Positions 34,796 to 44,058 of a stretch of DNA of 64,000 bases are shown one piece after another. The DNA comes from Bradyrhizobium sp. 195 (lineage in GTDB: Bacteria > Pseudomonadota > Alphaproteobacteria > Rhizobiales > Xanthobacteraceae). How positions within the stretch are numbered: the first letter of the stretch is position 1; every line of letters starts with the position of its first letter. The stretch lies in the NCBI RefSeq assembly GCF_023101665.1, contig NZ_CP082161.1, positions 434,001 to 498,000 on the forward strand. The letters run 5' to 3'. A model generated the notes under the pieces. That model was not told where the DNA came from. It made no database searches and was given only the letters and a program-made list of their open reading frames with translations. A program made the translations under genes and the position numbers.

Positions 34796-37099
34796 ATGAG
34801 GCGCAACGACGGGCAACTGCCCGGCTGGGAACGAATGAAGGCCGGCCTGGGCATGGCTGGCTTGGGGGCGGCCGGCTTGGGGATGGTGCTGCACGCGACG
34901 CCGTCGCTCGCACAGGTCTCCGGGACCAATTCGGCATCGACGGCGGCGACATTGCCGCCCGTCACGGTCGAGGCACCGAACCAGGTGCGTCCGCGCTCCC
35001 AATCCGCCCAGCGCGCCGCGCAATCGCAGCGTGGCCGCGCCGTGCCGCCGCGCAATGCCGCAGCCGGCCAAGCCCGAAGCCCTGATACGCGCGAGGCAGG
35101 TAGCGGCCGTAGCGATGCGTCGAGCGAGAACAGCTATGTTGCAAGCGGCAGCACGGCGGGCACGAAGACGAACACGCCATTGCTGGAGACGCCGCAGTCG
35201 ATCTCGGTGGTGACGCGCAAGGAGCTCAACGATCGCGCCGTGCAGACGTTGACGGAAGCGGTCGGCTATCAACCGGGCGTCCGCATCGATGCCTCCGGCT
35301 ACGATCCGCGTTTCGACGCCATCGCGATCCGCGGCTTCGACGTCACCTACAACGGCATCTATCTCGATGGCTTGCGCCTCGTCGGCGCCGGTCTCGGCGT
35401 CTTCAAGACCGAGCCTTATGGCGCCGACAGCATCACGGTGGTGCGGGGCCCGAGTTCGGCGCTTTACGGCCTCGGCTCGCCCGGCGGATTGATCGACCTG
35501 CAGAGCAAGCTGCCGACCAGCCAGCCGTTCCACGAGGTGCAGACGCTGTTCGGCGATCGCGAGCGCATTCAGGGGAATTTCGATTTCTCGGGGCCGATCG
35601 ATCCCAACGGCCAGTTCTCGTATCGGCTGACCGGCGTGGTTCGCGACGCCGACGTGTTCGTGCCCGGCGGCAAGGACAATCGCACCTACGTCGCTCCGGC
35701 CGTCACCTGGAAGCCGGATCAATCGACGACCCTGACGATTCTCGGCGCCTACCAGAAATCGAAGACGCCCGGGTCGATGTTCACCTACTCTTCGGGCACC
35801 GGCACGACCACGGACATCTTCACCGGCAGCCCGTCCTACAATTCGCTCGATCAGGAACAGGGACGCGTCGGCTATTTGTTCGAGCATGCGTTCAACAATG
35901 CCGTGACCGTTCGCCAGAAATTCCGCTATGTCGACGTCGATGCCGTCACGCGCTATGTCGGCTTTCTCGGAGCGCCCGTCGGCAATGTCGTCTCGCGCTA
36001 TACCGGCTACGTCCACGACACGCTGCAATCGGCCATCATCGACAACCAGGTGGAGGCCAAGCTCTCGACCGGCCCGGTGCAGCACACGCTCCTGATCGGC
36101 ACCGACTACACCTCGTCGAAGTTCAACGACAAGCAGGGATTCGGCTTCGGCGTCTCCGATCTCAATCTGGCCGCGCCGGCCTATGTGCCGGAATCGATTC
36201 CCGATCCCGCGATCTCGTCCTCGACGCGGCAGCGGCAGGCCCAGTCCGGCGTTTACATCCAGGACCAGGCCAAGCTCGACCACTGGATCCTGACGCTGAG
36301 CGGCCGCAGCGACTGGGTCCGCACCACCGGTGAGGATCTGTTCGCGTTGACCCGGCAGCAGCAATCCGAACAGGCCTATAGCGGCCGAGCCGGGCTGACC
36401 TATGTGTTCGATTCCGGAATTGCGCCCTACGTCGCCTATTCGACCTCGTTCTTTCCCAATCTCGGCGTCGATCCCTCGGGTGCCTTCTTCAAGCCGACCA
36501 CCGGCGAGCAGACCGAGATCGGCGTCAAGTATCAGCCGCTGGGCACGCGGAGCTTCATCACCGCCGCGGTGTTCGACCTGACCCAGGATGGCGGCCTGGT
36601 GACGACGGGAACGGGCGTGACGGTCCAGCGCGGCGAGATCCGGAGCCGCGGCTTCGAATTGCAGGGGCTCGCCAGCCTCGGCGGCGGCTTCGACATCACC
36701 TCGTCTTACACCTATCTCGACATGGTCACCAAGCAGGCCGGCGACAGCTCGCTGGTCGGCAAGTTTCCGTCGGGAAATCCGCCCCACACCGCGACGCTAT
36801 GGGCGAACTATGCCCTGCCGCTGGCAGGCCCGTTTGGGGGACTGAGCATCGGTGGTGGCGCGCGTTATATGTCCTGGAGCTATGGCGACGACCTCAATAC
36901 GTTCAAGAACAGCTCGGTGACCCTGGTCGATGCGGCGCTGAAATATGATTTCGGCCAGGCGGCGAAGGAACTGAAAGGACTTCAGTTCCAGGTCAACGCC
37001 AAGAACCTGTTCAATCTGCACTACACGACGTGCCAGGTCGGCTATTGCTACCGCGGCGCCCCGCTGACGGTCATCGCAACGCTTGGCTATCGCTGGTGA
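34796..37099 (+). CDS. TonB-dependent siderophore receptor
   Basis: 767-residue outer-membrane receptor. Signal region MKAGLGMAGLGAAGLGMVLHATPSLAQ-like (cleavage near residue 40), a long Gln/Arg/Ala-rich linker, then plug domain motifs ETPQSISVVTRKELNDR and AIRGFDVTYNGIYLDGL, and a 22-strand-type barrel ending in aromatic TLGYRW. The TonB-box region is likely in TLPPVTVEAP. Similar to ferrichrome/ferrioxamine-type receptors (FegA/FhuA group). GGGGAAG lies before the ATG. I see no clear iron-responsive (Irr or Fur) motif upstream. Confidence 0.9.
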   Translation: MRRNDGQLPGWERMKAGLGMAGLGAAGLGMVLHATPSLAQVSGTNSASTAATLPPVTVEAPNQVRPRSQSAQRAAQSQRGRAVPPRNAAAGQARSPDTREAGSGRSDASSENSYVASGSTAGTKTNTPLLETPQSISVVTRKELNDRAVQTLTEAVGYQPGVRIDASGYDPRFDAIAIRGFDVTYNGIYLDGLRLVGAGLGVFKTEPYGADSITVVRGPSSALYGLGSPGGLIDLQSKLPTSQPFHEVQTLFGDRERIQGNFDFSGPIDPNGQFSYRLTGVVRDADVFVPGGKDNRTYVAPAVTWKPDQSTTLTILGAYQKSKTPGSMFTYSSGTGTTTDIFTGSPSYNSLDQEQGRVGYLFEHAFNNAVTVRQKFRYVDVDAVTRYVGFLGAPVGNVVSRYTGYVHDTLQSAIIDNQVEAKLSTGPVQHTLLIGTDYTSSKFNDKQGFGFGVSDLNLAAPAYVPESIPDPAISSSTRQRQAQSGVYIQDQAKLDHWILTLSGRSDWVRTTGEDLFALTRQQQSEQAYSGRAGLTYVFDSGIAPYVAYSTSFFPNLGVDPSGAFFKPTTGEQTEIGVKYQPLGTRSFITAAVFDLTQDGGLVTTGTGVTVQRGEIRSRGFELQGLASLGGGFDITSSYTYLDMVTKQAGDSSLVGKFPSGNPPHTATLWANYALPLAGPFGGLSIGGGARYMSWSYGDDLNTFKNSSVTLVDAALKYDFGQAAKELKGLQFQVNAKNLFNLHYTTCQVGYCYRGAPLTVIATLGYRW

Positions 37100-37131
37100 A
37101 TGGACGCTCGATGAAGAGGGCTACCTTTCAA

Positions 37132-37482
37132 TCACCAATAGATCCCGTGGCGATGCAATTCGCGGATCACGCGGGCCTCGACCGAGGGCGCGCGGCGCTT
37201 CGGCTTGGTCGCGGCCGGGCTCGGTTCGGCTGACGCGGCTGTCGCAGCGGTTGGCGCGGGGGCGGCGGGCGAGGTCGACGTCGTGGTTGCGGTTTGCGTG
37301 GGCGCAGGCTGTGCTGCTGCCGCCGACTGCACCGCTTGCGGCGTGCCAGCCGCCGGTGCGGCCGGCTGCTCGTTCGCCGGTTGATTCGAAGTGCTCGCCG
37401 CAAGGCTGAGGCTGCGCGAGCCGCCGGCATGGGCCTGGCTTGCGAGCAGTGACATAGCGACGATCAGGATGAGTTTACGCAT
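37132..37482 (-). CDS. Small secreted Ala/Pro/Thr-rich protein
   Basis: 116 residues: signal peptide MRKLILIVAMSLLASQAHAG, a low-complexity Ala/Pro/Thr/Gln linker of about 60 residues, then a basic C-terminus (KPKRRAPSVEARVIRELHRH). The C-terminal helix resembles short conserved tails in Bradyrhizobium secreted proteins. In-frame ATG/GTG codons at 37488 and 37494 exist; 37482 gives the cleanest signal peptide. It converges on the TonB receptor gene. Function unknown. Confidence 0.72.
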   Translation of the reverse strand: MRKLILIVAMSLLASQAHAGGSRSLSLAASTSNQPANEQPAAPAAGTPQAVQSAAAAQPAPTQTATTTSTSPAAPAPTAATAASAEPSPAATKPKRRAPSVEARVIRELHRHGIYW

Positions 37483-37537
37483 GGCCATCCCCACTATCCG
37501 GTCAATCCGTCTTACCTAAATCGCACCAGCTTGGCCG

Positions 37538-37624
37538 CTAGCGCGCCAGCCGATGGGTGCCGATTTCGATCAGGGTCGTCCGGCAGGACAGGCGGTAGAT
37601 CAGGCTGAACAGTTGATTCCACAT
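37538..37624 (-). CDS. Possible 28-residue peptide
   Basis: Begins MWNQLFSLIYRLSCRTTLIE and ends IGTHRLAR. A GGAG lies 8-11 bases before the ATG. The amino-acid sequence is amphipathic and unlike random high-GC translation, but at this length the call is weak. Next to the secreted protein gene on the same strand. Confidence 0.35.
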   Translation of the reverse strand: MWNQLFSLIYRLSCRTTLIEIGTHRLAR

Positions 37625-37902
37625 GACCGAACTCCGCTGTTGATCATTGAGGGTCACTCTAGACCCCATCTCTTTCCGGCGGTTTTCGCGACGCTGGGAA
37701 AATGGCTTCGTCAGGCCAGCCGACGTTTCGTCGGAACAGGAGACGCGAAGTCGTCTCACGGGCGTGTGAGATATTGGTTGCTGCGGCACCCAGGACCGTC
37801 TCGGGCGAACCGAATGATGCTCGTTGCGGTCAGCCTGTATCAGAGGTAGTAAGGCCAGGGGTCTTCGCGGAAGATCATTTGGGGAATGTCGCCCGCGCCA
37901 GC

Positions 37903-38499
37903 ATGACATCGCAACCTGACGGGAATTCTCATCGTCGGCGCTGGAGAGCGATCCTGTTGCTGTTCGTTGTCCTTCCCTTTGTGCCGGAACTGGCGATCCT
38001 GCTCACGTCTCTCTTCGCGGCCATCTCAGGATGCCAGCCCGGCACCGATACCGGCTGTCCCATCGGATTTTCTGCCGCGGAAATCATCCGTCATGCGCTG
38101 GAGGCGAGCTTGCTGGTCGGCTCTCGCTTTGGCGACGGACTCGCGGCATTGTGGCTGGCCGCCTGCTGCTGGCTGATCACGCTGGGATGGCCCCGGCTAT
38201 GGATCCGATTGCTGCTGGCGTTCGCGGTCAGTCTCATCTGCGCATTCGTCCCCTATTTCGGCCCGATGCTTTCGATCAGCTATCTCGTCAACCCCAAATG
38301 CTCGCCGAACGAGGGAGGCGTGGGCGATTGCATCGTCTACGGTGGCGACGTCGGCAGTGTCGCCCACAAGGTGGTCAGCCTGGGCTGGAGGATCATCGAG
38401 GGCGCTCCGATCGCGATCGGAATATTCGTTGTCTATGCGATCGTTGCGGTGATCATGGAGCTGCGCGCGAGGAGGCAGGCTCTCCGGACTCTGGGCTGA
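37903..38499 (+). CDS. Hypothetical membrane protein
   Basis: 198 residues with about four hydrophobic segments (AILLLFVVLPFVPELAILLT; LAALWLAACCWLITLGW; LLLAFAVSLICAFVPYFGPM; IAIGIFVVYAIVAVIM) and a cysteine-bearing loop (GCQPGTDTGCP, KCSPNEG, DCIVYG). The start at 37903 is chosen because upstream in-frame sequence is not protein-like; a ribosome site is weak. No family recognised; the Cys pairs suggest periplasmic loops with disulfides. Confidence 0.6.
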   Translation: MTSQPDGNSHRRRWRAILLLFVVLPFVPELAILLTSLFAAISGCQPGTDTGCPIGFSAAEIIRHALEASLLVGSRFGDGLAALWLAACCWLITLGWPRLWIRLLLAFAVSLICAFVPYFGPMLSISYLVNPKCSPNEGGVGDCIVYGGDVGSVAHKVVSLGWRIIEGAPIAIGIFVVYAIVAVIMELRARRQALRTLG

Positions 38500-38606
38500 T
38501 TCCCGTTCCCGGCGCTCGCCGCCGAGCCAACTCTCGATATTGTCAAGAAGCGGCAGCTATGGTCTCATGCAGCCATAGATTGTCTTTCATATTTGGAGAT
38601 GTTGCC

Positions 38607-39940
38607 ATGCGGTTTCGTTTTGCAGCATTCCGGATCATTCTCGCCAGCGCGGCGGCCGTTGTCTGGCTTTCAGCCGTTCAGCCTGCCGCGGCTCAGTCCA
38701 ACAATGATCCCGATATCCTGGCGGCCTATGTCTACAGATATGCCGACTATTACCTGCCTTATGCCATCCAGTCGTCCACGGCATATAAGCCGGTCGGCAC
38801 GCTGAACACGATGCGCGATGCTGGCCTCGGCGAGGAAGTCGAGTTCGCGGTGCAAAGTACGATCCCGGCTTCGCAGGATGACCTCAGAGGTCACGCGCGG
38901 AAGATCTTCAAGCCCTGGCGCTATCAATTCGGCAGCGACGCATATCTCGATTGCCTCGATTGGGCGGATGAGGCCTGCAAGGCGGCTTATGCCAGGCGCG
39001 GCTGGAACTTCGGCAGCGGTCCGACATACCAGGTGTGGGCGCGGACACGCGCCGCGGCGCGTGGAGCCTGCAGCGAAGTGAGCATTGCGTTTGCGGCACC
39101 GTAGGGTTTTCCGGGGGCGATTGGTACTCGAACTTCAGCCGGTTCGGTTCGCCCTACGACGACTATTACCAGCAGCTGCAACGCAACGTCGATACGGTCA
39201 TGAGGCAGATCCAGAATCTGGACTGCTACAAGCGGGCCGCCCGGAAGCCGCAGATCGTTTCGACGGGACATTCCCTCGGTGCCGGCTTGGCGCAATTCGT
39301 AGCGCTTGCGACCAAGTCGGGTGGTCCGCGGATCGCCAAGGTGGTTGCATTCGATCCGTCTCCGGTGACCGGCGCGCACCTCGTCAACAGGGCTCTTCTG
39401 GCCGAAAACGTCCAGCGCCTCGTCATTGATCGTGTGTATGAGAGCGGAGAGGTTCTGTCATATGCCCGCGCGGCCGTTCAGGAATATCCTCAGGCGAAGT
39501 CGCGCTGCAATCCGCAGGTGCGAACCGTCGAGGTCAAGGCTGCGCGAGGCTCGATCATTGGCCTGCACGGCGTTGAATTGCTTGCGACCAACCTTGCAGA
39601 TCTCACGTACAATGAGGGGAATCCACTGGGTTACCGCGCTCCGGCCACGCTGGTCGGCAATTGCGATGTCATCTATCGGCCGGATTCCGACGAGCAGCTG
39701 ATCGCGCGCAACGGAAGCCAGCGCTTCGCCGCGCTTCGGCGCATTGACGCACGAAGTGCCGGCCGGCGCGTCGTTTCGAACCCTGCCAATTCGGCGCTGC
39801 GCGCGGGCGTGACACGGGTCGGCTCGCCCACGTCGAGCAACGGGCCGGATCCCCGCATGGCGACCGGCCCGACCTCGAACGCGTTTGCTCTTGCGGCCGG
39901 AGGCGCATTCGGCTTCACGCCGCTACAGCGTGCGGAATGA
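38607..39940 (+). pseudogene. Lipase-like alpha/beta hydrolase (class 3 type), frameshifted
   Basis: Secreted hydrolase in two frames. Part 1 (38607-39104) starts with a signal peptide (FAAFRIILASAAAVVWLSAV) and ends in SEVSIAFAAP-stop. Part 2, in another frame to 39940, continues GTVGFSGGDWYSNFSRFG. One extra base after position 39092 would give AFRGT, the oxyanion-hole motif of class 3 lipases, and a single protein of about 444 residues. The nucleophile elbow is STGHSLGAGLAQF (near residue 222), Asp in FDPSP, and His in GLHGVELL. So the restored enzyme would have a complete triad. A real mutation or a sequencing indel. Confidence 0.78.
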
Positions 39941-39957
39941 TCGGGGCCGATTGCCGT

Positions 39958-41394
39958 TCAAAACACCTCGAAATATTCGCGGTGCTCCCAGTCCGTCACC
40001 TCGGACAGGAAGCGATCGATCTCGGCGTTCTTGATGTGGGTGTAATAGTCGACGAATTCGGCTCCTAGCTTCTCGCGGAAGAAGGGATCGTCCTTCAGCG
40101 CGGCGACGGCATCGCGCAAGCTCTTCGGCAGCAGCGGCGCCTTGGTCTCATAGGGCGTGTCGGCCGAGGGGCCCGGGTCGAGCTTGCGGTCGACGCCGTC
40201 GAGGCCCGAGAGGATCTGCGAGGCGATGTAGAGATAGGGATTGGCGGCGGGCTCGCCGATGCGGTTCTCCAGGCGCGTTGCGGCATCATTGGCGCCACCG
40301 AGCACGCGGATCATCACGCCGCGATTGTCGCGGCCCCAGATCGCGCGGTCCGGTGCCAGTGAATAGGAGCGGTAGCGCTTGTAGCCGTTGATGGTCGGCG
40401 TGGTGAACAATGTGGAGGCGCGGGCGTGGTCGAGCAGGCCGGCGAGGTATGCTTTGCCGAACGCGCTGAGCGGCTCGCCGCCGTCCTTCGTCATGAACTC
40501 GTTCTCGCCGGTCGCGCGCGAGACGATCGACTGATGCAGGTGCCAGCCGCTCGCGAACAGGTTCGGCAGCTTCGGCCGGCACATGAAGGTGGCGTGATAG
40601 CCGTGGCGGCGCGCGATCTGCTTTACGGCGCTCCGAAACAGCACCATGTTGTCGGCGGGCTCGAGCCCCTTCCTCGGCGCGAAGGTGAATTCGCACTGGC
40701 TCGGCCCGAACTCGACCTCGACCGAGCGCAGGGGCAGGCCGAGCGCGACGATGTCACGGCGGAGAATCTCCAGCACCGGCTCCATCTGATCGAAGCGCTG
40801 CTCGGTGAGATATTGATAGCCGTGGCTGAGCAGGCTCACCGAGGGCGGCGTGCCGGGCTGGCCGGCATCCTCGGGCCGCATATGCGCGTCGTCGAGCTTG
40901 AAGATGTGGAATTCAACCTCGAGGCCGGCGACGAAGTCGTGGCCGCGGCTGGCGAGCTCGTCGAGCACCTTGCGATAGAGCGAGCGCGTCGCGAACGGCA
41001 CCGGGCGACCGTCATTGAAGTAGAGGTCGCACAGCACCCAGCCTGTGGTCGGCGCCCAGGGCAGCACGCGAAAAGTGGTGGGATCGGCGACCATCAACAC
41101 GTCGGCCGCGCCCTCCATCTCCTTCATGCCGAAGCCGCCGCCCACAGTGAACACCGGAAACACCGTGCGGTGCGAGGTGTCCTTGGCCAGCATGGTGGTG
41201 GTGATGGAGCAGCCGCTCTCCAGCGAGGCGATCGCCTCGGAGGCGATGATGGTCTTGCCGCGCAAGATACCGTGCTGGTCGGGAAAGGCGAGGCGGATGA
41301 CCTCGAGATTCTTTTCCTCGACGATGCGCCGCATGCGCGCTGCGGCGTCCCTCTGCTCATCCGACCACAGCGCATGACGCGCGACGAAAGTCAC
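39958..41394 (-). CDS. Glutamine-synthetase-like ligase (gamma-glutamyl-amine synthase type)
   Basis: 478 residues with the GS fold: N-terminal beta-grasp (LEVIRLAFPDQHGILRGKTI), catalytic Glu residues in GLEVEFHIF and SVEVEFGPSQCEF, ATP region FASGWHLHQSI, and the C-terminal NRIGEPAANPYLYIASQ. Not a housekeeping GlnA: the adenylylation Tyr region is absent, and it sits by an aromatic ring oxygenase. GS-like proteins of this kind include gamma-glutamylanilide synthase of aniline oxidation systems and PuuA-type polyamine ligases. It is minus strand, downstream of the Rieske gene with a repeat-filled gap. Confidence 0.82.
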   Translation of the reverse strand: MTFVARHALWSDEQRDAAARMRRIVEEKNLEVIRLAFPDQHGILRGKTIIASEAIASLESGCSITTTMLAKDTSHRTVFPVFTVGGGFGMKEMEGAADVLMVADPTTFRVLPWAPTTGWVLCDLYFNDGRPVPFATRSLYRKVLDELASRGHDFVAGLEVEFHIFKLDDAHMRPEDAGQPGTPPSVSLLSHGYQYLTEQRFDQMEPVLEILRRDIVALGLPLRSVEVEFGPSQCEFTFAPRKGLEPADNMVLFRSAVKQIARRHGYHATFMCRPKLPNLFASGWHLHQSIVSRATGENEFMTKDGGEPLSAFGKAYLAGLLDHARASTLFTTPTINGYKRYRSYSLAPDRAIWGRDNRGVMIRVLGGANDAATRLENRIGEPAANPYLYIASQILSGLDGVDRKLDPGPSADTPYETKAPLLPKSLRDAVAALKDDPFFREKLGAEFVDYYTHIKNAEIDRFLSEVTDWEHREYFEVF

Positions 41395-41449
41395 TTTGGT
41401 TGCTCCTCAGTCACGATGATCGACGGGGCAAGACGCTTGCCAACTTCTC

Positions 41450-41530
41450 CGTCATTGCGAGCGCAGCGAAGCAATCCAGAGTCTTTCCGCAGATGCATTT
41501 CTGGATTGCTTCGCTGCGCCCGCAATGACG
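41450..41530. repeat. Family B palindromic repeat (CGTCATTGCGAG...)
   Basis: Starts CGTCATTGCGAGCGCAGCGA and ends CGCCCGCAATGACG, with internal CAATCCAGAGTC and TTCTGGATTGC arms. It shares the 273-base gap between the GS-like and Rieske genes with a family C copy. Confidence 0.85.
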
Positions 41531-41560
41531 AGGATAGACCTTCACACTCGCTCCACTGCC

Positions 41561-41649
41561 GTAGGGTGGGCAAAGCGAAGCGTGCCCACGATCTGTATCC
41601 ATCACGGAGAAATGGTGGGCACGGCGCGTTGCGCCTTTGCCCACCCTAC
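41561..41649. repeat. Family C palindromic repeat (GTAGGGTGGGCAAAG...)
   Basis: GTAGGGTGGGCAAAGCGAAG ... CCTTTGCCCACCCTAC, nearly identical to the copy at 17827-17914, and directly after a family B element in the same order as at 17725-17914. Confidence 0.85.
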
Positions 41650-41667
41650 GGGTTCGGTGCACGCGCG

Positions 41668-43026
41668 TCACTCCGCCGCCGTCAGTTTGTGCACGTTGTC
41701 GGCGATCTCCTTCGGCACCGGCGCGGTCCATGGCGCACCGCGGCGGCGCTTGACGTCGACCTCCATCCAGTAGGTCTCCCAGCCCCGCGTCGGGCCGATG
41801 CCGTCCATGGCCGCCGGGCCCTGGATGCTACGCGCGTTCGTCTCGTCGAGATGCAGCATCGGCTTCTCGCCGCCCTGGACCTTTTCGATCTCCTGCCGCA
41901 GCAGGCGGCGATATTGCACGATCGCCTTGTCGCTCGAACCGAGATGCTCCTTGGTGCGGTCCTGGATCGCGCCCATCGATTCCACCGCCCACTGGTCGTG
42001 GACGTTGATGTCGGTGCCCATGCCGGTATAGGTCGCGGTCTGCTGCTCGTGCGGATCGAAACCGTAGTCGTTGCTGCGGTTCTTGCGCGACTTGTAGTCG
42101 GGCAGCTCATAGAGCTCGAGCCGCTGGTCGCGCATCTTCTGCTTGTCGACCGGGTTGGTGTAGCTGGTGAAGATCGCGTACCAATAGCAGTTCTCGTCGT
42201 CGATCGGGACGTGCCACTGCGTGATCGTCATCTCCGTGCTCATGGGAATGACGAAGCCGTGCGGAAAGAGCTGGTTGGTGACGCGCACATGGGTGCGCTC
42301 CTCATCGATCTCGCGCAGTGCGATCAGCCGCAACCCGTATTCGGTGTGCTCGACATTGATGATGGGGCGATCGTATTCGCGCAGGATCTTCGTCATCGGC
42401 AGATCAGAGCCGGCCGAAGCGCCGCGGAATTGCTTGCCGTAGGCGGAGGAGGTGTCCTCGTCCTCGAAGAAGCGGTGCAGATAGGAGGCGTGCGCGGGAT
42501 CGATGCCGACCTCCAGCGCTTGCAGCCAGTTGCAGGCCATGTGGCCCTTGAACGCAAACGTGTGCGTGCCGGGCGCGACAAAACAGTCGAGCTCCGGAAA
42601 TGCGGGCGGGGTGCCTTCGCCGAGATAAGCCCAGAGGATGCCGCTCTTCTCGATCACGGGATAGGAGCGCTGCCGGATGTTCTGGCAAAGCTTCGAATCC
42701 TTCGGCTCGGCCGGCGTCTCGATGCACTGGCCGTCGGCGTCGAACAGCCAGCCATGGAAGGCGCAGCGCAGGCCGCCATGCTCGAGCCGCCCGAAGGCGA
42801 GGTCGGCGCCGCGATGGGCGCAGTGGCGGTCGATCAGGCCGTAGCGTCCGGTCTCGTCGCGGAACAGCACCAGGTTCTCGCCGAGCAGTTTGACGGGACG
42901 GATCGGCCGCGCGCCCTCCAGCTCATCCACCAGCGCCGCCGGCTGCCAGTAGCTCCGCATCAGCTGGCCGCAGGGGTCCTTCGGACCGGTTCGGGTGATC
43001 AGGTCGTTCTGCTCCTGGCTCATCAT
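41668..43026 (-). CDS. Rieske non-haem iron oxygenase, phthalate-4,5-dioxygenase-like
   Basis: 452 residues. Rieske [2Fe-2S] ligands Cys69-His71 (CAHRG) and Cys88-His91 (CAFHGW). The mononuclear iron site is readable as DPAHASYLH (two His with the usual spacing) and a later acidic residue. It belongs to the alpha-only (alpha3) group such as phthalate 4,5-dioxygenase and related demethylases; no small subunit and no reductase are adjacent. It is divergent from an IclR regulator (111 bases between starts) and in line with the GS-like ligase, suggesting a pathway for an N-containing or carboxylated aromatic compound (inference). Confidence 0.88.
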   Translation of the reverse strand: MMSQEQNDLITRTGPKDPCGQLMRSYWQPAALVDELEGARPIRPVKLLGENLVLFRDETGRYGLIDRHCAHRGADLAFGRLEHGGLRCAFHGWLFDADGQCIETPAEPKDSKLCQNIRQRSYPVIEKSGILWAYLGEGTPPAFPELDCFVAPGTHTFAFKGHMACNWLQALEVGIDPAHASYLHRFFEDEDTSSAYGKQFRGASAGSDLPMTKILREYDRPIINVEHTEYGLRLIALREIDEERTHVRVTNQLFPHGFVIPMSTEMTITQWHVPIDDENCYWYAIFTSYTNPVDKQKMRDQRLELYELPDYKSRKNRSNDYGFDPHEQQTATYTGMGTDINVHDQWAVESMGAIQDRTKEHLGSSDKAIVQYRRLLRQEIEKVQGGEKPMLHLDETNARSIQGPAAMDGIGPTRGWETYWMEVDVKRRRGAPWTAPVPKEIADNVHKLTAAE

Positions 43027-43137
43027 GGCAGTAGCATCCCTTGTGGAGTGGCGCTTGTTCGTCTATTGAACGAATGGGCGAATTATGACATGCCTTGGAT
43101 CGGCAGCAAGCACTATTTTGCAGGATTGTCCCGTCAC

Positions 43138-43923
43138 ATGCCCAAGCTGAAGCGGAGCGAGTCCGACGAGCGCGCGACCGATTTCGTCGAGGCCCTCGAT
43201 CGCGGCCTGCGCCTGTTGCAATGCTTCGGCACCTCCGCAGGCCCGATGACACTGAGCGATCTCGCCCGCGCCGCGGATCTGCCGCGCGCGACGGCCCGGC
43301 GCATGCTGTTCACGCTCCAGCGTGGCGGCTACGTCTCCGGCGACGGCAAATTGTTCTCGCTGACGCCGCATGTGCTGACGCTGGCGGCGTCATACTTGCG
43401 TTCGAGCCAGCTCGTCGCCGTGCTTCAGCCTGTGCTCGATCGCGTCGCGACCGCCGCCAACGAAATCTCATCGCTCGCCGTGCTTGATGGCGACGATGTC
43501 TTGTTCATCGCACGCAGCAGCCCGGCGCGGATGTTCTCGGGCGGCCTCGAGATCGGCTACCGCTTGCCGGCCTTCTGTACCTCGGTCGGTCGCGCCATGC
43601 TCGGCCAGCTCGACGATGCCGATCTTGCCGGACGCATCGAAGCGATGAAGCGCGAGGCCCTGACGCCGCAGACGGTGACCGACGCGAAAGCACTGCTCGC
43701 GCGCATCACAGCCGACCGCGCGGAGGGCTATTCGCTGGTCGACCGCGAGGCCGAGCCGCATTTCCGCTCGATCTCGGTTCCGGTGCACCGCTATGACGGC
43801 GTCATCGTCGCCGCCATCAACATGGGCGCCCATGTCGATCGCGTGCCGGCGCAGGAACTGATCGATCGTTTCCTGCCGTTGCTGCGGGAAGGCGCGGACT
43901 CTGTGCGCTCGCAGTTGTTGTAG
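43138..43923 (+). CDS. IclR family transcriptional regulator (PcaR/PobR subgroup-like)
   Basis: 261 residues. The N-terminal winged helix reads ATDFVEALDRGLRLLQCF, PMTLSDLARAADLPRATARRML, with the effector domain behind (GYRLPAFCTSVGRAMLG, YSLVDREAEPHFRSISVPVH). The start at 43138 (MPKLKRSESD) is preferred; an in-frame ATG at 43090 would add 16 residues. It is divergent from the Rieske gene and likely controls it, with an aromatic acid or its product as effector. Confidence 0.88.
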   Translation: MPKLKRSESDERATDFVEALDRGLRLLQCFGTSAGPMTLSDLARAADLPRATARRMLFTLQRGGYVSGDGKLFSLTPHVLTLAASYLRSSQLVAVLQPVLDRVATAANEISSLAVLDGDDVLFIARSSPARMFSGGLEIGYRLPAFCTSVGRAMLGQLDDADLAGRIEAMKREALTPQTVTDAKALLARITADRAEGYSLVDREAEPHFRSISVPVHRYDGVIVAAINMGAHVDRVPAQELIDRFLPLLREGADSVRSQLL

Positions 43924-43937
43924 CGACGCGGCACCAC

Positions 43938-44007
43938 GTAGGGTGGGTTAGCGAGTCGCAGGCGGTGGGAGAAGTGGTGGGGTTACGCTGGCGCTAACCC
44001 ACCCTAC
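43938..44007. repeat. Family C variant palindrome (GTAGGGTGGGTTAGCG...)
   Basis: Ends GTAGGGTGGGTTAGCG and CGCTAACCCACCCTAC form a perfect 16-base inverted pair with a 38-base centre. It is shorter than the other family C copies and lies between the IclR gene and the PRC-barrel gene. Confidence 0.75.
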
Positions 44008-44058
44008 AATCCCGCAGTCTGTGCTATAATCGCTTCACACAAGATCAGGGAGTACGCC

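Noticed and set aside
34589..36787. 732-codon minus-strand open frame opposite the TonB receptor
   Set aside because: Low-complexity charged translation, no domain; the plus strand encodes a full receptor.
39958..41394. Housekeeping glutamine synthetase GlnA
   Set aside because: Divergent from GlnA at the adenylylation region and placed with aromatic oxygenase genes rather than glnB.
40426..43923. 1165-codon plus-strand open frame
   Set aside because: Only its last 261 codons (IclR) are real; the rest is antisense to the Rieske and GS-like genes, with Arg/His/Asp-rich translation typical of shadow frames.
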